In this document: positions 26,726-35,913 of the stretch, piece by piece | Layout of the letters: each line of letters starts with the position of its first letter | Position numbering within the stretch: position 1 is the stretch's first letter | Source of the DNA: Caldora sp965222765 | Lineage (GTDB): Bacteria > Cyanobacteriota > Cyanobacteriia > Cyanobacteriales > Coleofasciculaceae | DNA: 64,000 nt | Direction: 5' to 3' | NCBI GenBank assembly: GCA_965222765.1 | Contig: CBDCVG010000108.1 | Coordinates: forward strand, 124,001-188,000 | The notes under the pieces: model-generated | Seen by the model: the letters and a program-made list of their open reading frames with translations, nothing else | Database searches by the model: none | Told to the model about the DNA's origin: nothing | Made by a program: the position numbers and the translations under genes

Positions 26726-27778
26726 GTGAAAAGTTTTAATCCTAATGATATTACTATTCCCAATGGTCGCTTCTTTGGCTTTCCCTATGGGGTTGAGGAG
26801 GCTGCAATTGTTTTGTTACCTGTACCTTGGGATGTCACAACATCTTATCGAGAAGGCGCAGCTAATGGCTCTCAAGCAATCTTAGATGCTTCGGTACAGT
26901 TAGATTGGTACGATTTTGATCTACCCCAAGCTTGGCAAACCAACTGTGGGACTATACCCATTAACTCGGATATCCAAGAACAAAATCAGAGTATGCGAGC
27001 GATCGCTAAAGTAATTATTAAGCATTTGGAAGCTGGTGGTAAAGTTGATGATCATGCGATCGCAAAACAGTTAGCAACGGTTAATCAAGCTTCGGCTACT
27101 CTCAACCATTGGGTTTACACTCAATCCTTGGAACTGCTAGAGCAAGGGAAGCTAGTAGGTATAGTTGGTGGAGATCACAGTGTTCCTCTGGGGTTAATGC
27201 AAGCTCTAGCACAACAGCACGAAGACTATGGCATTTTACACATTGATGCCCATGCAGATCTGCGACAAGCCTACGAGGGGTTTACTTATTCCCATGCCTC
27301 AATCATGCACAACGCTCTCAAGCTACCTCAAATTAGTCGCTTAGTTCAAGTTGGTATCCGCGATGTTTGTGAGGCAGAAATGGCAATGGTACAGATTGAT
27401 GAGCGAATTGTCATGTTTGATGACTGGCAGCTTAAAGCCAATGCTTATGAAGGCATCACTTGGGCAGTTCAATGTCGTGATATTATATCTCATTTACCCG
27501 ATAAAGTCTATATTAGTTTTGATATTGATGGCTTAAATCCCTCCTATTGTCCTAATACAGGTACTCCCGTACCCGGTGGCTTAGAGTTTAATGAAGCAAT
27601 TTACTTATTGCGATCGCTAGTTCAAACTGGGAAAACGATTATTGGTTTTGATCTGTGTGAAGTTGCTCCTGGTGAGTTGGGAGATGAGTGGGATGGTAAT
27701 GTTGGTGCTAGAGTACTGTACAAGCTGGCTTGTTTGCAGGGTTTGACACTATTAGCAGGGAAGCTGGAAGCTCCCTAA
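26726..27778 (+). CDS. speB: agmatinase/ureohydrolase family enzyme
   Basis: A 350-residue arginase-fold enzyme with the two-metal ligands in VGGDHSVPLG, HIDAHADLR and SFDIDGLNPSYCPNTGTPVPGG, plus EVAPG near the end. Agmatinase (agmatine to putrescine plus urea) is favoured because arginine decarboxylase and the putrescine-consuming dehydrogenase are nearby. Cyanobacterial relatives include a guanidine hydrolase, so another guanidino substrate remains possible. An extra helical insertion (about residues 90-130) is typical of the longer cyanobacterial forms. The start is GTG, with a repeat-derived Shine-Dalgarno. Confidence 0.8.
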   Translation: MKSFNPNDITIPNGRFFGFPYGVEEAAIVLLPVPWDVTTSYREGAANGSQAILDASVQLDWYDFDLPQAWQTNCGTIPINSDIQEQNQSMRAIAKVIIKHLEAGGKVDDHAIAKQLATVNQASATLNHWVYTQSLELLEQGKLVGIVGGDHSVPLGLMQALAQQHEDYGILHIDAHADLRQAYEGFTYSHASIMHNALKLPQISRLVQVGIRDVCEAEMAMVQIDERIVMFDDWQLKANAYEGITWAVQCRDIISHLPDKVYISFDIDGLNPSYCPNTGTPVPGGLEFNEAIYLLRSLVQTGKTIIGFDLCEVAPGELGDEWDGNVGARVLYKLACLQGLTLLAGKLEAP

Positions 27779-27972
27779 AACACTTATTCTATAAAGGTTT
27801 GAGAAGATATAGAGACGGGTGAGCTTTCTAGAAATTGAAAGAATGCGATCGCTAGCTAAGATCCTTCAACTCCTGATAACGTCGTTGGCAGCCCAATCAG
27901 GGTAAAATTTTCCCTGTCTCCTCTCAAATTCCTGAAAGCCTTGTGTACAAGACTTTTTAACCGGATAAGATA

Positions 27973-29982
27973 TTAATGTGCCATTAATATCAGTCGCAGT
28001 GGATCTAAACGAACATACCAGGGAAATGGTCGGTTCTTGAGATTTGCCCATTTCTCTTTATACACCTCCGCTTGTAAATGATACTCCCGCTCCCTGTTAG
28101 TCGAATTGTGCAACTTGAGATAAAGGGTAATCCGATGTTGAGTTTCACTCAGCGTCACCAAGGAGCAAGGAAAAGTATTTTCTCCCTCTGGTTCTAGGGG
28201 AAAGGTGAGATGATGAGCACGGATGCCGATGTAGGATAGGGGATAAGGAATGGGTTCAATAACTCGCAACTTACACCCCCAATCGATCGCTTGAACCTGT
28301 TGATGGGCAATAGGCTGTGCTAGAGAAAAATTTTTGCATTCTGTTAGCTGGGCAACTTGAAAGTTAGGGGGATGCTCAAAAATATCTTCTTTGCGCCCTG
28401 ATGCAATCACTTGTCCTTGGGAGAGAACTATCAGATTACCACAAACTCGATAGGCTTCTTCTAGTTTATGGGTAACAAATAAGGTAACACCTTGATAGGA
28501 CAAAAAAACCTCAATTAACAGCTTTTCAATCTGACTTCTCAGATAGTTATCTAAGGCGGAAAGAGGTTCATCTAAAAGTAATGCTTCTGGTTCAATAGCT
28601 AAGGCTCTGGCTAATGCCACTCGCTGCTGTTGCCCACCAGAAAGTTCATGGGGATAGCGTCTTTCTAATCCCTGCAACTGCATTAATTCGATATATTTAG
28701 ACACCCGTTGCTTGCGTTCTGTCTTCGATAAGTCCTGCAGCCCAAACCCAATATTGCGTGCTACTCTCATCTGGGGAAACAGAGCATAATTTTGAAAGAC
28801 AAAACCAATGCGACGTTCTCGACTGGGAAGATTAATTCCCTGGGCTGAATCAAATAAAACCCGTCCATTTAACACAATACGCCCTTGACTAGGCATTTCT
28901 AACCCTGCTAGACAACGCAGAGTCATACTTTTCCCTGAACCGGATGCACCTAAAATTCCCAAGGGTTTCCCCTGGGCAACAAAATTGGTTTCCAGGGTAA
29001 AATTGGCAATTTTTTTTTGTAGGTTAACTAGAAGTCCTTGGTTATTGTGAATAGTTAATGATGGGACTTCTTGTTTGGGGAAGAGATGTTTCTCTGGGTG
29101 AGCGAAATTAGGGAAGGAATTTCTAGCGAAGTATCCTCTCAAATCATTAGTTTTCCTTTGTTTCCCTATCTCCCTATCTCCCCATCTCCCCATCTCCCCA
29201 TCTCCCCACCATTTTTTTTGCTCACCCCGTTTCTCTGTTCGGGGTTGGAATAATCGATGCCCTAAAATAGATGACCAACGATTAATTAAGAAAGACCAAT
29301 AAGCAACCAGTCGAGTTTGAGCTACACTAGGGGCATTAGATAAATAATTGATTCCTGCGATCGCTATTAGGGCAATTGCTACTACCACTAATACCCAGAG
29401 TAACGCTTCATCTCTCTTCCCCGCCTCCGCTGCAAAGAAAATCGCGATGGGCATGGTTTGGGTTTTACCGGGAATACTACCCGCTAGCATTAACGTCGCC
29501 CCAAACTCCCCTAATGCCCGAGCAAAGGTCAAAATTATTCCCGCGATCGCACCTGGCCATGCTAAAGGTAATAGTACCTCCCAAAAAATGCGCCATTCCG
29601 ATGCTCCTAGAGTACGAGCGCAGTTAATTAAGTCTCGATTAACTTGTTCAAAAGCACCCAATACAGTTTTATACATTAACGGAAAAGCCACTACTGTTGC
29701 CGCAATTACCGCTGCTGGCCAAGAGAAAATCAGTGTAATTCCCCATTGGTATAATAGCTGTCCTAGAGGACTATTTTTTCCTAAAAGTAGCAGTAGCAAA
29801 AAGCCAACTACCGTGGGAGGTAGTACCAATGGTAAGGTAAGCAATCCATCGATTAATCCTTTGCCTTTTCCTCGATATCCAAACATCCACCCTGCCACCA
29901 TAATCCCCGCAAAAAAAGCAAAAATGGTGGCAACAGTTGCTGTTTTTAACGAAATCCAGAGAGGGGAGAGGTCAAGAGGCAT
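27973..29982 (-). CDS. modBC: molybdate ABC transporter, ModB-ModC fusion
   Basis: Residues 1-230 are a ModB permease (SLKTATVATIFAFFAG, LPLVLPPTVVGF, EAA-like loop RTLGASEWRIFWEVLLPLAW, RALGEFGATLM). Residues about 320-670 are a ModC ATPase: Walker A GASGSGKS, signature LSGGQQQR, Walker B ALLLDEPLSALD, then a C-terminal regulatory region (IRAHHLTF). Such fusions are normal in cyanobacteria. The linker (about 235-310) includes the purine-rich half of the composite repeat. Molybdate import needs ModA, but only a C-terminal modA stub survives upstream, so a ModA encoded elsewhere would be required. Confidence 0.9.
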   Translation of the reverse strand: MPLDLSPLWISLKTATVATIFAFFAGIMVAGWMFGYRGKGKGLIDGLLTLPLVLPPTVVGFLLLLLLGKNSPLGQLLYQWGITLIFSWPAAVIAATVVAFPLMYKTVLGAFEQVNRDLINCARTLGASEWRIFWEVLLPLAWPGAIAGIILTFARALGEFGATLMLAGSIPGKTQTMPIAIFFAAEAGKRDEALLWVLVVVAIALIAIAGINYLSNAPSVAQTRLVAYWSFLINRWSSILGHRLFQPRTEKRGEQKKWWGDGEMGRWGDREIGKQRKTNDLRGYFARNSFPNFAHPEKHLFPKQEVPSLTIHNNQGLLVNLQKKIANFTLETNFVAQGKPLGILGASGSGKSMTLRCLAGLEMPSQGRIVLNGRVLFDSAQGINLPSRERRIGFVFQNYALFPQMRVARNIGFGLQDLSKTERKQRVSKYIELMQLQGLERRYPHELSGGQQQRVALARALAIEPEALLLDEPLSALDNYLRSQIEKLLIEVFLSYQGVTLFVTHKLEEAYRVCGNLIVLSQGQVIASGRKEDIFEHPPNFQVAQLTECKNFSLAQPIAHQQVQAIDWGCKLRVIEPIPYPLSYIGIRAHHLTFPLEPEGENTFPCSLVTLSETQHRITLYLKLHNSTNREREYHLQAEVYKEKWANLKNRPFPWYVRLDPLRLILMAH
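29151..29225 (-). repeat. composite repeat (purine-rich half) in modBC linker
   Basis: On the coding strand gggagatggggagatggg units are followed after about 75 bases by ttccccaaacaag, so only the first half plus a short trace of the second half is present. It lies in frame between permease and ATPase domains. Confidence 0.7.
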
Positions 29983-29986
29983 AAGA

Positions 29987-30024
29987 ATTAAGAATTAAGA
30001 ATTAAGAATTAAGAATTAAATAAA
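29987..30024. repeat. heptamer STRR (AATTAAG)
   Basis: Five tandem aattaag units lie immediately 5' of the modBC start codon, between it and the modA remnant. Confidence 0.9.
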
Positions 30025-30042
30025 TTTATAAATAGTTTATTT

Positions 30043-30199
30043 TTACCTGTTGCCTGTTATCTGTTGCCTAGCGCGTAGGACTATAAAACCATAGTCTTGA
30101 AAGACTGTTTTAATTCCATCACTGGATAAAAACTGGATCAAGTCTTTAGCTGCATCTAGATTTTTACTCTCCTTTGTCCCATAATTTAGTTTAAAATTA
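30043..30199 (-). pseudogene. modA C-terminal remnant
   Basis: About 50 codons read KLNYGTKESKNLDAAKDLI then QFLSSDGIKTVFQDYGFIV, the closing segment of a ModA-type molybdate-binding protein (SKNPEAAKxFxxFLxSxEGQxIxxxYGF). It has the same strand and order as a modA-modBC operon. The 5' part is gone and speA begins 10 bases away on the other strand. Confidence 0.65.
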
Positions 30200-30208
30200 A
30201 ACTAAACA

Positions 30209-32299
30209 ATGGGGGTAAAGTTGACGCCTGAAATGACTATCACTGTTCAGAGACAAGACAAGACAAGCGAGGAAACCCTAGCAGAGCCAAACCAGCAGAA
30301 TGGGGAAAAAGTACAACCTACCTGGACAATTGAGGACAGTGAAGAACTCTATCAGGTTCAGGGGTGGGGGGAACCCTACTTCTCCATTAATGCCGCTGGT
30401 CATGTTACAGTTTCTCCCAAAGGCGATCGCGGTGGCTCTTTGGATTTGTTTGAACTAGTGGGAGCCTTGAATAAGCGTAACTTAGGATTACCTCTGTTAA
30501 TCCGCTTTTCAGATATTTTGGCAGACCGAGTAGAGCGGTTGAATGCCTGTTTTGCGAAAGCGATCGCTCGCTACAAATATCCCAACACCTACCAGGGAGT
30601 CTTTCCGATCAAGTGCAATCAGCACCGACAGCTGGTTGAGGATCTGGTACAGTTTGGTCAACCCTTCCAATTTGGTTTAGAAGCAGGTTCCAAGCCAGAA
30701 TTGATGATTGCTCTGGCAACGTTGAACACTCCCAATTCCCTGCTAATTTGTAATGGTTACAAGGATCGGGAATATATTGAAACTGCTTTATTAGCTACCC
30801 GGATTGGACACAAGCCAATAATTGTCTTAGAACAACTAGAAGAAGTACTCCTCGTAATTGAAGCTGCACGCAAGCTGGCAATTAAACCAGTACTAGGAGT
30901 GCGAGCGAAATTAAGTACTAAAGGCACAGGACGTTGGGGAGAATCCACAGGGGATCGTGCTAAATTCGGTATGACGATTCCTCAGATCCTCTCCTGCATT
31001 AACCAATTACGGGAAGTACAGATGTTGGAATCCCTACAGTTGTTACACTTCCACATCGGTTCTCAAATTTCCGCTATCAGCGTCATCAAAGATGCCATCC
31101 GAGAAGCCAGCAAAATTTACGTTGAGTTGAAAGTATTGGGTGCTAATATGCAATATCTTGATGTCGGTGGTGGCTTAGGGATAGATTACGACGGCTCCAA
31201 AACTAACTTCCACGCCTCCAAGAACTACAACATGCAGAACTATGCTAATGATGTTGTAGCAGAGGTAAAGGAAGCTTGTGAAGCACGTCAGATACCAGCA
31301 CCAGTGCTCATTAGTGAGAGTGGCCGTGCGATCGCGGCTCATCAATCTGTGCTCATTTTTGATGTACTTAGTACGAGTGATGTTATTTCTGAAACTCCTG
31401 TCCGTCAAGAACAAGAGCATCTAATTATCCGCAACTTCTGGGAAACTTACAACACTATTAAAATCGAGAATTACCAGGAAGCTTACCATGACGCTATCCA
31501 GTTAAACGAAGAAGCAAAAAGCCTCTTTAATCTCGGCTATCTTAGCATCACCCAAAGAGCTAGAGCTGAGCAACTTTATTGGGCATGTTGTCAGAAGATT
31601 CTGGAAATTACCAGAACTCAGGATTATGTCCCTGATGACTTGGAAGATTTGGAAAAAATCATGGCATCGATTTATTATGTTAACCTTTCTGTCTTCCAAT
31701 CGGTGCCAGATGCCTGGGCTATTAAACAGTTGTTTCCCATTATGCCCATCCACCGGCTTGATGAACAACCCACCCGTCGAGCTACTCTCGCTGATCTAAC
31801 CTGCGACAGCGATGGTAAAATTAACCAATTTATTGACCTGCGGGATGTTAAATCAGTACTAGAGTTACATCCACTCCGGGAGATGGAGAGATGGGGAGAT
31901 AGGGAGACAGGGAGACGGGGAGACGCGGAGGAAAAGGGAGAAATTTCCAAACAACAAACAACAAACAACAAACAACAAAATAAAGAACCTTACTACTTGG
32001 GTTTATTCCTAGCTGGAGCCTATCAGGAGATTATGGGCAATTTACACAACCTCTTTGGCGATACTAATGCTGTTCATATCCGCTTGACACCAAGAGGCTA
32101 TGAAATTGAACAGGTGGTGAAGGGAGATACCGTCACGGAGGTTTTGGCTTATGTCCAGTATGATGCGGAAGATTTGGTAGAAAATATCCGCCGCCGCACT
32201 GAGCAAGCTTTGCAAGAGAACAATATCACTATTGAAGAATCTCAACTACTGTTGCAAAACTATGAACGGAGTCTCGATAGTTATACTTATCCATCTTGA
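30209..32299 (+). CDS. speA: biosynthetic arginine decarboxylase
   Basis: This 696-residue PLP enzyme converts arginine to agmatine plus CO2, the first step towards putrescine. Motifs: YQGVFPIKCNQ (PLP lysine, about residue 135), FGLEAGSKPEL, LHFHIGSQIS, LDVGGGLGIDYDGS and ISESGRAIAAH. The C-terminal domain is interrupted at about residues 557-593 by an in-frame low-complexity segment (ERWGDRETGRRGDAEE, then TTNNKQQNK) encoded by the composite repeat. The catalytic fold resumes with PYYLGLFLAGAYQEIMGNLHNLFG, so the insert likely forms a surface loop. Start ATG 30209. Confidence 0.93.
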   Translation: MGVKLTPEMTITVQRQDKTSEETLAEPNQQNGEKVQPTWTIEDSEELYQVQGWGEPYFSINAAGHVTVSPKGDRGGSLDLFELVGALNKRNLGLPLLIRFSDILADRVERLNACFAKAIARYKYPNTYQGVFPIKCNQHRQLVEDLVQFGQPFQFGLEAGSKPELMIALATLNTPNSLLICNGYKDREYIETALLATRIGHKPIIVLEQLEEVLLVIEAARKLAIKPVLGVRAKLSTKGTGRWGESTGDRAKFGMTIPQILSCINQLREVQMLESLQLLHFHIGSQISAISVIKDAIREASKIYVELKVLGANMQYLDVGGGLGIDYDGSKTNFHASKNYNMQNYANDVVAEVKEACEARQIPAPVLISESGRAIAAHQSVLIFDVLSTSDVISETPVRQEQEHLIIRNFWETYNTIKIENYQEAYHDAIQLNEEAKSLFNLGYLSITQRARAEQLYWACCQKILEITRTQDYVPDDLEDLEKIMASIYYVNLSVFQSVPDAWAIKQLFPIMPIHRLDEQPTRRATLADLTCDSDGKINQFIDLRDVKSVLELHPLREMERWGDRETGRRGDAEEKGEISKQQTTNNKQQNKEPYYLGLFLAGAYQEIMGNLHNLFGDTNAVHIRLTPRGYEIEQVVKGDTVTEVLAYVQYDAEDLVENIRRRTEQALQENNITIEESQLLLQNYERSLDSYTYPS
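31878..31986 (+). repeat. composite repeat inside speA
   Basis: Order on the coding strand: ggagatagggagacgggga units, spacer agaaatttcc, then caaacaa heptamers. Length is compatible with the reading frame. Same architecture in lpxB, lpxC and at 49086. Confidence 0.9.
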
Positions 32300-32850
32300 G
32301 AATGTTGACTATATTTTTATTAAAACTTTACGATACCATATCTGCTAGATCTCCGTTAGACATAGGCAATGATTTATATATAGTTTTTTGGCATAACTCT
32401 CCGGATTTTCCTCTGAAATTGTAGAAAGACTACTCAGATAGATAGTTCGACCTATTGTAAATTCGCCAACCACTGTTGGGGGTTGCATAATCTGAAGCTT
32501 TGCAGCTTAATGATTGACCAACCTAGGAATTGTTTTGGGTGGGATTGGTAGTTGATTGGCATCCTCACCGCACTTTTAGGGCGGTGATTCTAAACCTCAC
32601 GATTTAGGTTTCTGTTTCATTCACCGTTGCATACCTTCGATGAAAATTCTGCAAGCTACATCAATTCGGTGAAAGCAAGCACTCAAGGCAAGAATACAAG
32701 TTTCAGTTTTTGAGCTGCAACGGTAGAACCAGGATTTGAGTCTTACGTCAACTCACGTAAGCTCTTGGGTGATAATCGAACTCCTATTTTAGTCCGTTGT
32801 CTGGCTTGCTCCCAACAATATTACTCAGATACAGCAAACAAGAGAAAGTT
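32300..32850. other. 551-bp intergenic region with IS200/IS605-like end
   Basis: Around 32566-32590 the sequence caccgcacttttagggcggtg forms a hairpin like the right end of IS200/IS605-IS1341 elements, next to a second inverted pair aaacctcacgatttaggttt. No tnpB remains here. The rest shows no gene; a TTG-initiated extension of the next gene is unlikely. Confidence 0.4.
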
Positions 32851-33948
32851 ATGGTAATGCAACCTATGTATGGTAAACCTGCGCTCCCAAGCTCTGCCAT
32901 TGAAATCTCTCAGGAAGGATTATGTTCTCTATTGGAGCAAATAGAAGCTGAACTGCTCAATAGCAAAGTTTACCGTCATACAACCGGTGGACTAGAAACA
33001 ATGTTAGGAGAAGCTTATCACTCTGCCCAAATTCTTGTTAAGGAAGTGTGGCAAGAGGCTGTCCGTTTAACTTTCCACCACTTAGAAAAGCAGTATAACA
33101 TTGTTCCTGTTGCTCCGAATGACAACAATCTTCCTGTTGCTGCCAATGACAACAATGAAGCTAGCTCGGAAAATTCAAATTCCCCTGACAACAATGAAGC
33201 TAGCTCGGAAAATTCAGATTCCCCCCAAGGGCAAGAGAAGAAGCTAATGAAGATAGAGCAACCAACTCAGATAACCTCCGTTGACGAAGAGACTAACTCC
33301 CCTGAGAAAACTAAACGACCTAATCTAATTGCCAGAGCTATTGGTCATACTAAATCAACCAAAGAGCCTACTGAGCAGGAACTAGTGGCACAAAAAGAAC
33401 AAGAACGAGATCAACTTTTGTTGGAAATTGCTCAACAACTACAGCAAAAGCGTGAAGCCATCTCCCTCAGTGTGCGCCAACTTCATAATCAAACCCTAGT
33501 ACCAATGCATATTATTGAGGCTTTAGAAGCTGGTAATTTAGAAAGGCTGCCAGAGGATATCTACGTTCGGGGTTTTATTCGTCGGCTTGGTCAAGCTTTA
33601 GGTTTGAATGGTGTGGCGTTGGCGGCTTCTTTACCAGCACCAGACCCCGTGAAATCAGTAATTCCCTCTTGGTCCCACCAGCCATCAGAGTCAGGGGGAT
33701 TGCAGTTTAGTTCAGTTCATATGTATCTTGGCTACACAGCTTTGATTGCTGGAGCTGTTGGAGGATTGAGTTTCATGTCGAATCAGTCACTCCCCAACTT
33801 TTTTGCTGAGCCTGAGTCAGATAATTCTTCTGGGATATCAGTTTCTGCTGAAGATGAAACTGATATCCCAGATAGCAAACCTGGGTTACAATCTAGCAAA
33901 AATGGTGTTAAAGCTGGCTCAGATATTTCCCCACCGGAATCATTATGA
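32851..33948 (+). CDS. RodZ-like HTH membrane protein
   Basis: About 365 residues from ATG 32851; the longer frame from TTG 32797 is less likely. The N-terminal 85 residues form a cyanobacterial conserved region (ISQEGLCSLLEQIEAELLN ... YHSAQILVKEVWQEAVR). A repeated acidic linker (NNEASSENSNSPD, twice) follows, then a RodZ-type HTH_25 domain at about 200-265 (RQLHNQTLVPMHIIEALEAGN, YVRGFIRRLGQALGL), a single transmembrane segment at about 290-310, and a short tail. RodZ-like proteins link the cytoskeleton or DNA to the envelope; a specific role here is unknown. Confidence 0.75.
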   Translation: MVMQPMYGKPALPSSAIEISQEGLCSLLEQIEAELLNSKVYRHTTGGLETMLGEAYHSAQILVKEVWQEAVRLTFHHLEKQYNIVPVAPNDNNLPVAANDNNEASSENSNSPDNNEASSENSDSPQGQEKKLMKIEQPTQITSVDEETNSPEKTKRPNLIARAIGHTKSTKEPTEQELVAQKEQERDQLLLEIAQQLQQKREAISLSVRQLHNQTLVPMHIIEALEAGNLERLPEDIYVRGFIRRLGQALGLNGVALAASLPAPDPVKSVIPSWSHQPSESGGLQFSSVHMYLGYTALIAGAVGGLSFMSNQSLPNFFAEPESDNSSGISVSAEDETDIPDSKPGLQSSKNGVKAGSDISPPESL

Positions 33949-34002
33949 GCAGTATATCCAAGCGATCGTTTCTAGTGAGCTGAAGGAGCGATCGCTCCAT
34001 TA

Positions 34003-34103
34003 TAAGCTTAGACGTATTCACCTTGCATGTTTCGGACAGGCAAGATGCCTGTTCCACAAGAAGCTGATGATTGAATTTGGTGCAAATTAGATGCGTTTTA
34101 GCT
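34003..34103. repeat. interspersed repeat family R3, copy 1
   Basis: A roughly 100-bp unit bounded by aagcttagacgtatt and atgcgttttagct, with an internal palindrome ggcaagatgcc. A near-identical inverted copy is at 48182-48283. Confidence 0.85.
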
Positions 34104-34229
34104 CAACCGCCAGAAGCCCCACGTCTCAACCAGTAGGGTGAGCGTGGGATGAATGGCGGGCAACCAACCTCGATTTATACTGATATTAATTGTCCCAAAA
34201 TTGTATAATTAAGAAGGAGGTGATTTTTT

Positions 34230-35447
34230 CTGAGGACAGCTTATCAATACAGGTTACGTCCAACTCAGCAGCAAGTAGCTGAAATTGATAGATGGCTATC
34301 AATGTTGTGCGCTCAATACAATTATTTGCTGGCTGATAGATTTAACTGGTATGAGTAAAATCGCTCACCGGTCAACGCTTGTCCTCTGGTTTGTAACCTA
34401 CCGGAACTCAGGGTTAATCCCGACTACTACTCTCAAAAGAAAACCTTACCTCAGCTCAAGAAAGATAGACCTTGGTACAAAGATATTTATTCTCAGGTTT
34501 TACAGGATGTAGTCAAGAGAGTTAAACTAACCTTTGACAGGTTCAGTAAGGGGGATACTAACGGCAAAAAAAGTGGTAAACCTAGATTCAAATCACTTAG
34601 CCGTTACAGAACCTTTACTTATCCTCAAATTAACTCCGACTGCCTACAGGGAAATAAAATCAATCTTCCCAAGCTGGGCAAGATTAAGGTCATAGTACAC
34701 CGTCCCATACCTGAGGGGTTCAAAATAAAAACGGTCTCTATCAGCAAGAAAGCTGACGGTTTTTATGTCACACTTTCACTGGAAGACAAGACCATTCCGG
34801 AAATTAAACCTGATATTAATCCTCACTCAATAACAGGAATTGATGTGGGTTTAAAAGACTTCTTGACTACTTCCAATGGTGAAGCAGTCGCAATTCCTCA
34901 ACACTACCGTAAAGCTCAAAAACGATTACGACTTATTCATCAAAAAGTGTCGCGACGTCAAAAGGGTAGTAGTCGTAGACTCAAGGCTATTAAACTACTA
35001 GCCAAGCAACACCAAAAAGTAGCTAACAAGCGTAAAGATTTTCACTTCAAAACAGCTAATCAATTGCTATCAAAATATGATGTTATTGCTCATGAAGATT
35101 TAAACATCAAAGGTCTTGCTCGTACCAAGTTGGCAAAGTCTGTGTTAGATGCTGGGTGGTCAAACTTTCTGTCGATATTGACAAACAAAGCCGAGAAAGC
35201 TGGTTTGTTGGTTGTCCCAGTAAGCGCCCATAACACCTCACAAGAGTGCTCAAGTTGTGGAGAGAAAGTCCAGAAAAAGCTGCATATTCGCTGGCACAAC
35301 TGTCCCCATTGTGGGTGCAGTCTGGGGCGTGATCACAATGCAGCACTCAATATCAAAAATAGAGCGGTGGGGCATCCCGTTCTTAAAGCTCAGTTAATGT
35401 CCGACGGAATACCGGGAGTCGCTGAGAAGCCCACACTTACCCGATAG
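34230..35447 (+). pseudogene. IS200/IS605 TnpB (RNA-guided nuclease), nonsense-mutated
   Basis: The frame opens at CTG 34230 (RTAYQYRLRPTQQQVAEID), probably a lost ATG. It hits a TAA at 34356-34358, where relatives have a codon such as CAA (FNWYE-stop-NRSPVNACPL). It then stays open to 35447. The catalytic residues are intact: IDVGLKDF (Asp), IAHEDLNIKGL (Glu), DHNAALNIKNRA (Asp), and the zinc ribbon CSSCGEK ... CPHCGC. TnpB is the transposon-encoded guide-RNA nuclease. One nonsense change plus start loss suggests recent inactivation. No tnpA is present, as in IS1341-type elements. Confidence 0.85.
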
Positions 35448-35458
35448 GGAAGTGTGGG
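35430..35458 (+). ncRNA. transposon right-end hairpin / probable omega-RNA 3' end
   Basis: The stem cccacactt-a-ccc with loop gata pairs with ggg-aagtgtggg, straddling the tnpB stop. In IS200/IS605 elements the right end hairpin and the tnpB 3' region form the guide scaffold. The guide would be the bases after about 35470. The exact RNA boundary is inferred. Confidence 0.45.
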
Positions 35459-35913
35459 AGCATGTCACCTTAGTCAATAACTTCCATAAGCACCTACACA
35501 GCAATTATTTACCTATTCTCGATAGCACAAAATTACAGCACTCACGCTGTATAAAAAACAATTACTATTAAAATATAAGAATTTTAACAATCTTAGATAT
35601 AATTACTTTACAATAGCATCCATTAAAACTGGGGCAATAATAACAAAAAACCGCTTTCCGACTTTCGGAGGCGGAAGTACCTATTTTTGTCAACAACCAG
35701 TCGCTATTGCCTTGCTAGCATTTTGTCCTCATGAAGGTATCCCTCTCAACAGATAATTAGAAACTAGAGTAACCAAGAAAGGAAGCCAGAAAAGGAATAT
35801 GGGTAATTGCAGGGTTAGTGCTTGTTGTCGAGAGATTAGAGAATTTGGTGTACTTTGCACACCTAGTTGCTTGATGGATATTAATGATTGTGGATAGTTG
35901 AACTAAGTAACCT
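35448..35913. other. intergenic region before the glucosyltransferase
   Basis: AT-rich, with a short inverted pair ccgctttccgactttcggaggcgg near 35651. No gene seen. The promoter of the glycosyltransferase gene presumably lies here. Confidence 0.5.

Noticed and set aside
26726..27778. Guanidine hydrolase instead of agmatinase
   Set aside because: Not excluded, but the neighbouring arginine decarboxylase and putrescine-using genes favour agmatinase.
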